From: Planosporangium flavigriseum
Lineage (GTDB): Bacteria > Actinomycetota > Actinomycetes > Mycobacteriales > Micromonosporaceae
NCBI RefSeq assembly: GCF_011947225.1
Contig: NZ_JAATVW010000007.1
Location: 124,001-188,000 of the forward strand
Direction: 5' to 3'
DNA: 64,000 nucleotides
Below, one piece after another: positions 7,332 through 14,812 of the stretch; position 1 is the first letter of the stretch; each line of letters opens with the position of its first letter. A program made the position numbers and the translations under genes. A model generated the notes under the pieces. It made no database searches. It saw nothing but the letters and a program-made list of their open reading frames with translations, and was not told where the DNA came from.

Positions 7332-8552
7332 GTGTCGAGCCTCCGGAGGTCGGCCGGCCTGACGCGGCCGACGCTGTCCGCAATGCTTGCGCCCCGGGTT
7401 GTCACGCGCGAAGAGCGGTTCGGCGCCGTCGCCTACGTACCCGATCGCGATCACTTCTTCGGTCTGCGTGGCGCCCCGGCGCGGGTGGTCGTCGCGCTGG
7501 CGCGCGGGGATCCGATCGCACCGGCCGACGTGGACCTCGTCCGGGTGCTGGCCGAGTTCGGCATCGCGCGCACGGTGCCGGACACGGCGCAGCGTCCGCA
7601 CTTCGGTACGTCGCTGCTCGGGCACTTCGACGAGCCGCCCGTGGTGGACAGACCCTTGGTGGTCAACTGCTTCGCGACCGCGCACTGTCCACTTCGGTGC
7701 CGGTACTGCCACGCCGACGACCTGATGCAGGCGTACCGGGACAGCGAGAGCGACGACGAGTCGTGGCGGGTGGCGCGGATGGCCGCGGCCGTTCCCGCTC
7801 TCGTCGCGGTGGTCACCGGCGGCGAGCCGCTGATCCGGCCCGAGCGTACGCGGGTGCTCGTCGGGGAGGTCGCGGCGGCCGGGAAGGCTGTCGTCCTCGA
7901 CAGCTCGGGCGTCGGCGACCTCGACCCCGTACTGCCGGTGCTGTGCGAGTACGGGGTGCACGTACGCATCTCTATGGACAGTCTCGACCGGCGCGACAAC
8001 GACCGGATGCGCCCTGTCAACCGCCGTTACCTGCCGGCGGGCACCAGCTCCGGCGAGCGGGCGCTGCGCACACTGTCCGAACTGGCCGCCGCCGGGATCG
8101 CCACCACCGTCCAGACCGTGGTGACCGCCGGCAACGAGAACCTCGACTTCCTGTACGCGATGCGGGACGGACTGATCGCGCTCGGCGTACGCAACTGGGT
8201 GCTGCACGTCGTCGTACCCGCGGGCAAGGCGGCGCTGCCCCGCAACCAGGAGCTGCGACCCAGCGCGTACGTGCTGCCCACCCTCGCCGAGCTGGTGACG
8301 GTGTCCGCGGACGAGCGGCTGCCCCTCAACATCAGGGTGACCGGCACCCACCGGGCGCCCAACTCGGTGCTGCTGATCGGCAGCCGGGGCGATCTGTACG
8401 TCGAGCGGGAGTTCGGCGGCAAGCTCCGGATCGCCGGCCCGGACGACTCCGAAGCCGATGTCATAGAGGCCTTTCGAATTCACGTCAACCTGGTGGAGCA
8501 TGTGAGTCGGTACCTCAACGGGAGCATCCAGCTGTTCCCGCGCCAGCGGTGA
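7332..8552 (+). CDS. Radical SAM protein with PqqD-like N-terminal part
   Basis: 406 residues, GTG start behind GGAGGGGAG. The radical SAM cluster motif is Cys119-X3-Cys123-X2-Cys126 (CPLRCRYC) and the GGEPL motif follows at about residues 165-170. Residues about 25-85 (FGAVAYVPDRDHFFGLRG and the helices after it) look like a PqqD/RRE-type winged helix, the peptide-binding domain of RiPP-maturing radical SAM enzymes; this assignment is tentative. There is no obvious SPASM cysteine set at the C-terminus. Substrate unknown. It is the first gene of the accessory block inserted between fabI and the ferrochelatase. Confidence 0.8.
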   Translation: MSSLRRSAGLTRPTLSAMLAPRVVTREERFGAVAYVPDRDHFFGLRGAPARVVVALARGDPIAPADVDLVRVLAEFGIARTVPDTAQRPHFGTSLLGHFDEPPVVDRPLVVNCFATAHCPLRCRYCHADDLMQAYRDSESDDESWRVARMAAAVPALVAVVTGGEPLIRPERTRVLVGEVAAAGKAVVLDSSGVGDLDPVLPVLCEYGVHVRISMDSLDRRDNDRMRPVNRRYLPAGTSSGERALRTLSELAAAGIATTVQTVVTAGNENLDFLYAMRDGLIALGVRNWVLHVVVPAGKAALPRNQELRPSAYVLPTLAELVTVSADERLPLNIRVTGTHRAPNSVLLIGSRGDLYVEREFGGKLRIAGPDDSEADVIEAFRIHVNLVEHVSRYLNGSIQLFPRQR

Positions 8553-8598
8553 CGCGCTGGCGAGAAGAGGTGGCGCGACCTTAAGGCGGCGGGATGCC

Positions 8599-9165
8599 GT
8601 GACCGGGGCAGTGGAGACGGAGAGCAAGCACCGTGTCCGGGACACAGGTGCGGTCCGGGCCGTGCTCGACCGGCTCGGCTTCCGGGCGGACGCCGCGTCT
8701 CTGCAGGCCGACGAGTACTACGACACGCCCGCCGGCCTGTTGCGTACGGCGGATCTGGTGCTCCGGCTGCGGTTGATCGACGGGCAGGTGACGGCGGGCT
8801 TCAAGGGGCCGCGGACGTTTCTGACGGACGGCTCGCACTCGCGGTTGGAGGTGGAGCTTCCGGCCGCCGAAGCCGAAGAGGTGCGTGAAGAGTTGGCGCG
8901 ACAGGGGCTCGTCTGCGTCTGGCGCCTGCAGAAGCGGCGGCGTGAGTACCGCAGGGCCGGGTTGTCCATCGTCGTCTGCCTGGACGAACTGCCGAGGCTG
9001 GGGCACTTCGTGGAGCTTGAGGGGCCCTCCGACGACATCGCCGCGGTGAGACGGTCCCTCGGCGCCCACATCGGCCCGCCCGAGCGGCTCAACTACCGCG
9101 ATCTGGCGCGGCGGTGGATGGCCGAGCGCGGAAGCGTGACCGCCGCGCTGACGTTCGGGGCGTAG
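8599..9165 (+). CDS. CYTH domain protein (CyaB / class IV adenylate cyclase-like)
   Basis: 188 residues, GTG start. The hallmark ExExK motif is at residues 6-10 (ETESK), followed by the alternating charged strands of the triphosphate tunnel (LRLRLIDG, AGFKGPRT, LEVELP, KRRREYR, LDELPRLGHFVELEG). CYTH enzymes bind triphosphates with divalent metal and act as adenylate cyclases, thiamine triphosphatases or RNA triphosphatases. The length matches the CyaB subfamily. Actual substrate unknown; it sits 46 bp after the radical SAM gene. Confidence 0.85.
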   Translation: MTGAVETESKHRVRDTGAVRAVLDRLGFRADAASLQADEYYDTPAGLLRTADLVLRLRLIDGQVTAGFKGPRTFLTDGSHSRLEVELPAAEAEEVREELARQGLVCVWRLQKRRREYRRAGLSIVVCLDELPRLGHFVELEGPSDDIAAVRRSLGAHIGPPERLNYRDLARRWMAERGSVTAALTFGA

Positions 9166-9261
9166 TTCCCGTTACGAGCGCCGGTGACCAGTGGCGGCGC
9201 CCGTCGGCCGCGCTACATTTGACGGGTTCGGAGTCGGTTTGGCGGTGCACCGCGTGCGAAA

Positions 9262-9277
9262 CCTCCCGTAAAGGAGG
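9262..9277 (+). promoter_or_regulatory. Hairpin that can sequester the SD of the next gene
   Basis: CCTCC (9262-9266) and GGAGG (9273-9277) are perfect complements with a 6-nt loop. The GGAGG is the ribosome binding site of the TTG-start gene at 9284, so the hairpin could limit its translation. Confidence 0.4.
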
Positions 9278-9283
9278 AACGCC

Positions 9284-9883
9284 TTGTTATCGACATACGT
9301 AACCTGGATTCTCGTGCTCCTCGCCCTTGCGGCGGGCGCGTGGGTCCTCATCCGCCCTAGCGGAGGTGCTCGGCCGAACACGGCCCGCGCTGATTCGACT
9401 CCGTCCGCTGAGATGGGCACGGACGGGACGATCGTCCCCGACGAGGAGCGGACCACCACTCCCAGAACGCCCCCTCTCCATGCGGTCAACAGCCCGCAGC
9501 GGTTTCCGGGCGAGCTGCCCCCGCCGGCGGACCTGCCGCGGGGCGGGACACCGCCGATGATCGGCGGGACGACGCTCGCCTCCAGCGGGCAGTCGTTCGG
9601 CGACATGCCGTCGATGCCGCCGCTCGGGATGTGGAGCGACGGCTACGCGCAGTCCGTCCGCGACCGCTGGCGCGACCTGCAGCTTCGCTTCATCGACGAC
9701 CCGCACGAAGTGGCGAACGAGGCCGAGCGGGTCGTGGAGGAGACGGTGGAGGCCCTCACCGCGTCGCTCAACGCGTTCAAGAAGGACCTCGACGCCTGGC
9801 GCAACGGGCCGGGCGACACCGAGCAGCTGCGGGCCGCCGTGCACCGCTACCGTGACTTCCTGGACCGCCTGCTCGGCTCGTAG
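9284..9883 (+). CDS. Membrane-anchored hypothetical protein
   Basis: 199 residues from a TTG, chosen because AAAGGAGGAAC lies at ideal distance. One N-terminal membrane helix (about 5-23) is followed by a disordered Pro/Thr/Gly region (25-120) and a conserved C-terminal helical domain (QSVRDRWRDLQLRFIDDPHE to YRDFLDRLLGS). That C-terminal pattern recurs in uncharacterised actinobacterial proteins. Function unknown. It ends convergently, 21 bp from the SIR2 gene, with no terminator between. Confidence 0.75.
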   Translation: MLSTYVTWILVLLALAAGAWVLIRPSGGARPNTARADSTPSAEMGTDGTIVPDEERTTTPRTPPLHAVNSPQRFPGELPPPADLPRGGTPPMIGGTTLASSGQSFGDMPSMPPLGMWSDGYAQSVRDRWRDLQLRFIDDPHEVANEAERVVEETVEALTASLNAFKKDLDAWRNGPGDTEQLRAAVHRYRDFLDRLLGS

Positions 9884-9904
9884 CGCGTACCGACAACGGC
9901 CGCC

Positions 9905-12013
9905 TCAACCCGACTCACCCAGGAACAGGGCCGACACCTCCCGGGCGATTGCCTGGATGACCCGGGGCCGCTCAGCCGGCGTCTCAAGGGCTCGCACCAC
10001 GGCCTCCCACGAGTCCAGTGGACGGCCGCCGACCGACAGCGACGGGCGGTTGCGCAGGTACTGCGACAGCAGCAGCCCGTTCTGCACGATCCAGTGCAGG
10101 TAGTGCCCTTCGGTCCGCCACGTCGGCAGCTCGCAGGTTCGCTCCAGGTGCTCCTTCAGCTCCTGGAAGCTGTTGCAGCGCAGCATGCCGGCGTCCTGGC
10201 GCAGGTTCACGATCCGCGGGTTGTACAGGTGGCGTACCGGATCGGCGAAGACCTCGTGCCACAGCCGCCACATGGTGGCCTCGTCGTCGCCGCCGAGCGT
10301 GACGACGCAGTCGCCCTGGTTGTCGAGCAGGAGATAGTGCAGGTACGCCCAGACCGCGAGGGGGCTCCAGAGGCGCTCCGCCCGGGTGGTGGCCAGGCCG
10401 GTCGTCACGGCGACCGCGTCCACGTCGTCGGCGTCGGCGTCCGGGATGGACTTGATGGTCCTGGCGAGGGCGTACAGGGTGCTGTGGCGGTAGTAGTCGC
10501 GCTCGACCGCCCAGGGGTCGGTCGGGCGCGCCAGCATGGCCGGGTCGAGCAGACGCTTGGCGATCCGGTCCGGTTCGCAGAACGCCTCGAGCGACTCCAC
10601 CGTCGGCGGCCGGGCCCCCTCCACCAGCCGGAACCAGCGCTGTACGTCCGCACGCATCACCCGGCGCAGCTCGTCGGGGTGCACCTCGGCCGCAAGGTCC
10701 TCGAAGCACAGCAGTACCCGCATGCCGCGCGCCGACAGAGCGGCCGCGATGAGCGCCTGCACCGCGTGGATCAGGGTCGGCTGGCGCAGCTGCACCGGCC
10801 AGTACAGCACCGACGGCGGTACGTCGGCGGAGCCGCCCTCCAGGCGCCAGCCGAACTCGCGGTCGAGCTGGCGCAGGAGCTCGTCAGCCGACTGGCGAGC
10901 GCCCAGCAGGCGCTCCAGTTCGGTGTGCCGTACCCGATGCCCGCTTCCGGTGCGGGGCACCGGGATGAGGGGCGGCGGGCCCGGTGCGGTCTCCGGCACC
11001 GGTGCGGTCTCCGGCACCGGTGCGGTCGTCGGCACCGGCGTCGGCGGCGCGACCACGGGCACCCGCTCCTGCAGCACCCGCGACAGCGCCGGGAAGAGCC
11101 GGTCGCTGTCCACCCCGTGGTAGACCGACAGCGTGAGCGTCGGGTCTGCCGCCGACGGCAGCGGTGCGACGTCGGGATCCGCGCTGTGCAGCGCCCAGAG
11201 CACGTCGAGGTCGCCGCCGGCCGACAGGAGCCGGAGCGCGGCGGTGAACGTGTCGTCCCAACCGCTGCAACCGACAACGCAGATCGTCTCGTCGCGCAGG
11301 AGATCGGCCAGCTCACCGGCCACGGCGGCGCGGTTGGCCCGAAGCAGCTCGGGGTCGTGCAGCACCGACCGGTCGTCGGTTTCGTCGGTCGGTCGCCAGT
11401 ACCCGTGCAGGTGCACCACGTCCACGGTGCCCTCGTCGTCGAGCGGTGCCCGCAGCGTTCCGTCCCGTCTGAGGAGCAGCGTGCGTACCCGACCGCCCGC
11501 GCGCTGGACCGCGACCTCGATCAGCGGGTCGAAGTTGGTGGTGAGTACCCGGTGGCCGAAGCTGGCCGGCCGGGTCGCCAACAGGGCGCCGAGCGCGCGT
11601 ACCCCGGCGGGCAGCAGCCAGCTGTCCAGATCGGCCTCCAGAAGGGCGCCGCGCTGGAAGCCGACGCGCTCGAAGGCGCCGGCCGCGCCGTCCTGTGGGC
11701 CCTGGGCCTGCAGCACCGCCTGCTGCACCACGATGTCGAACTCGATCGGGGACACCCATTCGGTGAAGGTGCGCTTGTAGGCCCGGTACATGTCCACCGG
11801 CCGGTCGGAGTGGGCGGCGCGGACCTGGGCGAGCGCGGCCGCGAGGTCGGGGTTCTCGATGCCTTCGGCGACGAACCGGTCGGCCAGATCCACCATGCGC
11901 GCCACGCCGGGCACGGCGGGCGCGGTCACGCCCGAACCGAGGACGAGCGCCACCCGCCGGCCGCGCTGTACGGCTGTCGCCAGGCGGTTGACCAGACCGA
12001 CCTCGGTGGCCAC
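9905..12013 (-). CDS. SIR2-domain protein with uncharacterised C-terminal domain (candidate effector)
   Basis: 702 residues, GTG start behind GAGGAG. Residues 1-290 form a SIR2-like NAD-binding domain: GSGVT at 26-30, TTNFD with Asn160 and Asp162, and HLHG at 201-204, the residues that mark NAD-cleaving SIR2 effectors of defence systems such as ThsA. A Pro/Val-rich linker (about 322-355) contains a PVPETA repeat. The remaining 350 residues (WPVQLRQPTLIH, VLLCFEDLA, ERDYYRHSTLYALARTI, LYNPRIVNLR) are not recognised. It follows the caspase gene by 15 bp, so the two are almost certainly cotranscribed. Inferred role: toxic NADase or NAD-sensing effector of the three-gene system. Confidence 0.82.
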   Translation of the reverse strand: MATEVGLVNRLATAVQRGRRVALVLGSGVTAPAVPGVARMVDLADRFVAEGIENPDLAAALAQVRAAHSDRPVDMYRAYKRTFTEWVSPIEFDIVVQQAVLQAQGPQDGAAGAFERVGFQRGALLEADLDSWLLPAGVRALGALLATRPASFGHRVLTTNFDPLIEVAVQRAGGRVRTLLLRRDGTLRAPLDDEGTVDVVHLHGYWRPTDETDDRSVLHDPELLRANRAAVAGELADLLRDETICVVGCSGWDDTFTAALRLLSAGGDLDVLWALHSADPDVAPLPSAADPTLTLSVYHGVDSDRLFPALSRVLQERVPVVAPPTPVPTTAPVPETAPVPETAPGPPPLIPVPRTGSGHRVRHTELERLLGARQSADELLRQLDREFGWRLEGGSADVPPSVLYWPVQLRQPTLIHAVQALIAAALSARGMRVLLCFEDLAAEVHPDELRRVMRADVQRWFRLVEGARPPTVESLEAFCEPDRIAKRLLDPAMLARPTDPWAVERDYYRHSTLYALARTIKSIPDADADDVDAVAVTTGLATTRAERLWSPLAVWAYLHYLLLDNQGDCVVTLGGDDEATMWRLWHEVFADPVRHLYNPRIVNLRQDAGMLRCNSFQELKEHLERTCELPTWRTEGHYLHWIVQNGLLLSQYLRNRPSLSVGGRPLDSWEAVVRALETPAERPRVIQAIAREVSALFLGESG
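10981..11034. repeat. 18-bp minisatellite, three units, in the SIR2 linker
   Basis: Two identical 18-bp units (10981-10998, 10999-11016; CCGGTGCGGTCTCCGGCA) and a third with two changes (11017-11034). In frame, they encode the PVPETA hexapeptide of the interdomain linker, so slippage would change linker length without breaking the gene. Confidence 0.85.
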
Positions 12014-12028
12014 GACTTCTCCTCAGTC

Positions 12029-13288
12029 CTACCGGCCCTGCTGCTGCCAGAACCATGTGTCCAGCTGGGTGCCCGAGACCACCAGCTCACCGGCGGCCAA
12101 CTCGGCCTCGAGTTGGCCCGGCCGCCAGCCGAGGTACCCGACGAACAGGCACGCCGCCGACAGCGTGGACGCCGTGGCCCCGTCGACGGGCACCGCGACG
12201 GTGCCCAGCCCCCCGTGTACCGGCCGGAAGCCCGCGGGGCGACGCGCGTTCGCGTGCGGGGCGGCCAGCAGTATGACGACATCGCGCACCGGACCGCCGT
12301 CGAACACCGGCGCGAACGCGAGCGCCGCCGGCGTGGGGTGCTCGAAGACTTCCTGTGCCGAGCGTGTGGTCGGGCGGTCCAGTCGTACTCCCATGGCGCC
12401 GGTGGCGGGGCTGTGCGCGAGCACTGCCACCGTGGCGCCGCGCAGCTCATCGTCGCTCACCGCCGGGCCGGCGACCAGCACACTTCCAGCATGTGAAAGT
12501 GGACCGGGCTGGACGGCCGGCGGGGCCGGCGCGGGTCGCCGTGCCGGGCGGGCGAGGTTGCGCACCAGCGGTACCCGCTCGCCGCCGTTACGGCAGCGCA
12601 ACTCCGGCAACGGCCGGGCCTTTCGCCGCATGTCCAGCAGGACCTCGTCGTACACGGTCGCCACGTCGAGCGGGTCGGGGCCGTCGGGTACCCCTTCGCG
12701 CAACACCCCCACCAGCGCGCCGGTGAACGCGGTGTACTTCTCGTCCGGTGGTGCGAGGGCGACCCGGTTGGGGGAGGTGGCGACCAGGATGCAGGTCCGG
12801 TCGATCTCGACCTCGTCGGCGACCGCGGTCAGGTCGTCGCCCATGCCGCTGATCGCCCGCCCGGCGTAACAGCAGTCGAGGATCACGACCCGCCGGCTCG
12901 CCGGGCTCGCCAGGACGGAGCGGCGGATCCACTCGTATGGCACGGCGGTGGCGTACGCGGCTTCCCGGTCGGTCTCGCGGACGGCCAGGTGCAGTTCGCC
13001 GGTGCGCGCGTCGACCAGGCCGTGACCGGCGAAGTACACCAGCAGCAGGCCGCCGACGCCGGCCGAGCGAGCCGCCCGGCGCAGCGGTCCGTCGACCTCC
13101 TGCGGCGTTTTCGGGTCGGCCACGATGCGGCAGTTGTCCGCAGGCAGGCCCCAGAGCCGGTCGTCGGTCAGGACGTCGCAGATTCCGGTGAGATTGTTGG
13201 CGACCGCGGGCAACGGCGGCAGCCGGGTGTACGCGCCAACTCCGACGAGGGCGACCTGGGAGCGAAGCGGATCGGAGAGCTGCGCCAA
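12029..13288 (-). CDS. Caspase-family protease fused to a YqgE/AlgH domain
   Basis: 419 residues. Residues 10-215 are a C14 caspase/metacaspase domain: His89 in YFAGHG and the Cys pair 139/140 in VVILDCCYAG are the catalytic dyad motifs. After a Pro-rich linker (about 240-258), residues 265-415 match the YqgE/AlgH (DUF179) family: GSVLVAGPAVSDDELRGATV, MGVRLDRPT, FVGYLGWRPGQLEAELAAGE. The only usable start is TTG 13288, two codons after the EACC1 gene's TGA and in the same frame (TGA-CGG-TTG). Inferred: a signal-activated protease controlling the SIR2 effector. This domain fusion is one I do not know from described systems. Confidence 0.88.
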   Translation of the reverse strand: MAQLSDPLRSQVALVGVGAYTRLPPLPAVANNLTGICDVLTDDRLWGLPADNCRIVADPKTPQEVDGPLRRAARSAGVGGLLLVYFAGHGLVDARTGELHLAVRETDREAAYATAVPYEWIRRSVLASPASRRVVILDCCYAGRAISGMGDDLTAVADEVEIDRTCILVATSPNRVALAPPDEKYTAFTGALVGVLREGVPDGPDPLDVATVYDEVLLDMRRKARPLPELRCRNGGERVPLVRNLARPARRPAPAPPAVQPGPLSHAGSVLVAGPAVSDDELRGATVAVLAHSPATGAMGVRLDRPTTRSAQEVFEHPTPAALAFAPVFDGGPVRDVVILLAAPHANARRPAGFRPVHGGLGTVAVPVDGATASTLSAACLFVGYLGWRPGQLEAELAAGELVVSGTQLDTWFWQQQGR

Positions 13289-13291
13289 CCG

Positions 13292-13645
13292 TCAACCCGT
13301 TTCGACTTTCGCCGCGATCGCCTCGGCCTCAGCGGCGTCGTCGGTGTCGACCGGCACCTCCCGGCCGTCGCGCTCGATGATCACCCGTACCGGCCGCCCG
13401 TGCGAGGCGCGCCACATGATGATGGACAGCACAAGCTGCGCGGTCGTCAGGCCGGAGCCGATGACGAGGCCGAGTACGTCGAGGCCGGGTCCCATGTGAT
13501 CGGCGTGCCCTGGATCTGCGCTGCCGTCGCCGTCGGACATCGTCGGCTCGCCGTGCGTACGCACCCGCGGCTCATCCTGCAGCCAGGTGAACAGCGAGCG
13601 GGCCTCGTCGATCGAGCCGTCCGCCACGCGCACGCGTAATTGCAC
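13292..13645 (-). CDS. EACC1-like protein (effector-associated constant component)
   Basis: 117 residues, GTG start with GAGGTG upstream. It has an N-terminal strand QLRVRVADG, an SLFTWLQDEPRVR helix, a central hydrophobic Gly-containing helix (VIGSGLTTAQLVLSIIMW) and a terminal strand pair (VRVIIERDGREVPVD). This pattern matches the EACC1 family known from actinobacterial NTP-dependent conflict systems, where it is encoded directly before caspase, trypsin or other effectors. It probably couples sensing to the protease. First gene of the cassette, with its own promoter-like sequence. Confidence 0.8.
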   Translation of the reverse strand: MQLRVRVADGSIDEARSLFTWLQDEPRVRTHGEPTMSDGDGSADPGHADHMGPGLDVLGLVIGSGLTTAQLVLSIIMWRASHGRPVRVIIERDGREVPVDTDDAAEAEAIAAKVETG

Positions 13646-13691
13646 GCCCCGTCACCTCGCATCGACCCATGCGTCTGGTTGGAAGCCATCG

Positions 13692-13721
13692 ACCATACCT
13701 AAGGTAGCCACGCAATGTCAC
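13692..13721 (-). promoter_or_regulatory. Candidate promoter of the conflict cassette
   Basis: On the minus strand GTGACA (13716-13721, 5 of 6 to TTGACA) and TATGGT (13692-13697, 4 of 6) with an 18-nt spacer, about 45 nt upstream of the EACC1-like start. The divergent ferrochelatase gene starts at 13784. Confidence 0.45.
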
Positions 13722-13783
13722 TGTGTAAGAGCAGCGTGAGGGGTGGTCGACGGGGCGCTGAGGGCGGCGAGCAAGATAGCGGA

Positions 13784-14812
13784 ATGGAGTACGACGCGTT
13801 TCTGCTGGTTTCGTTCGGCGGTCCGGAGGGGCCGGACGATGTCATCCCGTTTCTGGAGAATGTGACGCGGGGGCGGGGAATCCCGGCAGAGCGGCTGGCC
13901 GAAGTGGCCGAGCATTACCGGCATTTCGGAGGTGTCTCGCCCATCAACGCCCAGAACCGCGAACTACTCGCGGCGCTCGCCGAGGAACTGCCCCGGGCGG
14001 GCATCGACCTTCCTCTGTACTGGGGCAACCGCAACTGGGAGCCGTACCTCAGCAAAACCGTTGCACAAATGCGCGATGACGGGGTCCGCCGGGCCATCGC
14101 GTTCGTGACCAGTGCGTACGGGTCGTACTCGGCGTGCGGGCAGTACCTCGAGGACATCGCGCGCGCCCGGGCCGAGGTGGGGCCCGACGCGCCGCACATC
14201 GACAAGCTTCGGCACTTCCACGACCACCCCGGTTTCGTACTGCCGCACGCCGACGCCGTGAAAGCGGCGCTGGACACGCTGCCGGACCGGACGCCGGAGC
14301 GCACCCGTCTCGTCTTCACCGCGCACTCGATCCCGACCTCGATGGACGCGACCAGCGGACCGGACGGTCGGCGGTACTCCACTCAGGTACGGGAGACCGC
14401 GCGCCTGGTCGGCGGCCTCGCCGCGCTGGAACTGGCGTGGGACCTCGTGTGGCAGAGCCGTTCCGGCCCGCCGCAGGTGCCCTGGCTGGAGCCGGACGTC
14501 AACGACCACCTGGAGGCGCTCGCTGCCGACGGGGTCCGCAACGTCGTGGTCTCGCCCGTCGGCTTCATCTCCGACCACCTCGAAGTCATCTGGGACCTCG
14601 ACAACGAGGCGGCCGAGACGGCGCGGAAACTGGGCCTGAACTTCGCCCGGGCCGCGACGCCGGACACCGACCCGCGGTTCGTCAGCATGGTGTGCGACCT
14701 GGTCCGGGAGCGGATCGACCCGGCGGCACCGCGGGCGGCGCTCGGCTGCGTGCCGACCTGGGACGTGTGCCCGCGCGACTGCTGCCCCGCACCTCGGAGG
14801 GCCGGTTCATGA
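13784..14812 (+). CDS. hemH: Ferrochelatase (coproporphyrin III type)
   Basis: 342 residues from the ATG before EYDAFLLVSFGGPEGPDD, the conserved N-terminus; upstream in-frame sequence is not protein-like. It inserts ferrous iron in heme synthesis (coproporphyrin III in Actinobacteria, hence cpfC). FTAHSIPTSMD contains the catalytic His and SPVGFISDHLEVIWDLDNEA the metal-binding Glu region. Cysteines in YSACGQY and the tail CVPTWDVCPRDCC match the [2Fe-2S] ligands of actinobacterial enzymes. Overlaps the HAD gene by 4 bp. Confidence 0.95.
   Translation: MEYDAFLLVSFGGPEGPDDVIPFLENVTRGRGIPAERLAEVAEHYRHFGGVSPINAQNRELLAALAEELPRAGIDLPLYWGNRNWEPYLSKTVAQMRDDGVRRAIAFVTSAYGSYSACGQYLEDIARARAEVGPDAPHIDKLRHFHDHPGFVLPHADAVKAALDTLPDRTPERTRLVFTAHSIPTSMDATSGPDGRRYSTQVRETARLVGGLAALELAWDLVWQSRSGPPQVPWLEPDVNDHLEALAADGVRNVVVSPVGFISDHLEVIWDLDNEAAETARKLGLNFARAATPDTDPRFVSMVCDLVRERIDPAAPRAALGCVPTWDVCPRDCCPAPRRAGS

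Noticed and set aside
6438-8645. 735-codon minus-strand frame over fabI and the radical SAM gene
   Set aside because: Shadow of well-supported plus-strand genes; no family features.
10094-12496. Long open frame (800 codons) on the plus strand opposite the SIR2 and caspase genes
   Set aside because: Arg/Gly/His-rich composition typical of antisense frames in GC-rich DNA; the minus-strand frames carry real domains.
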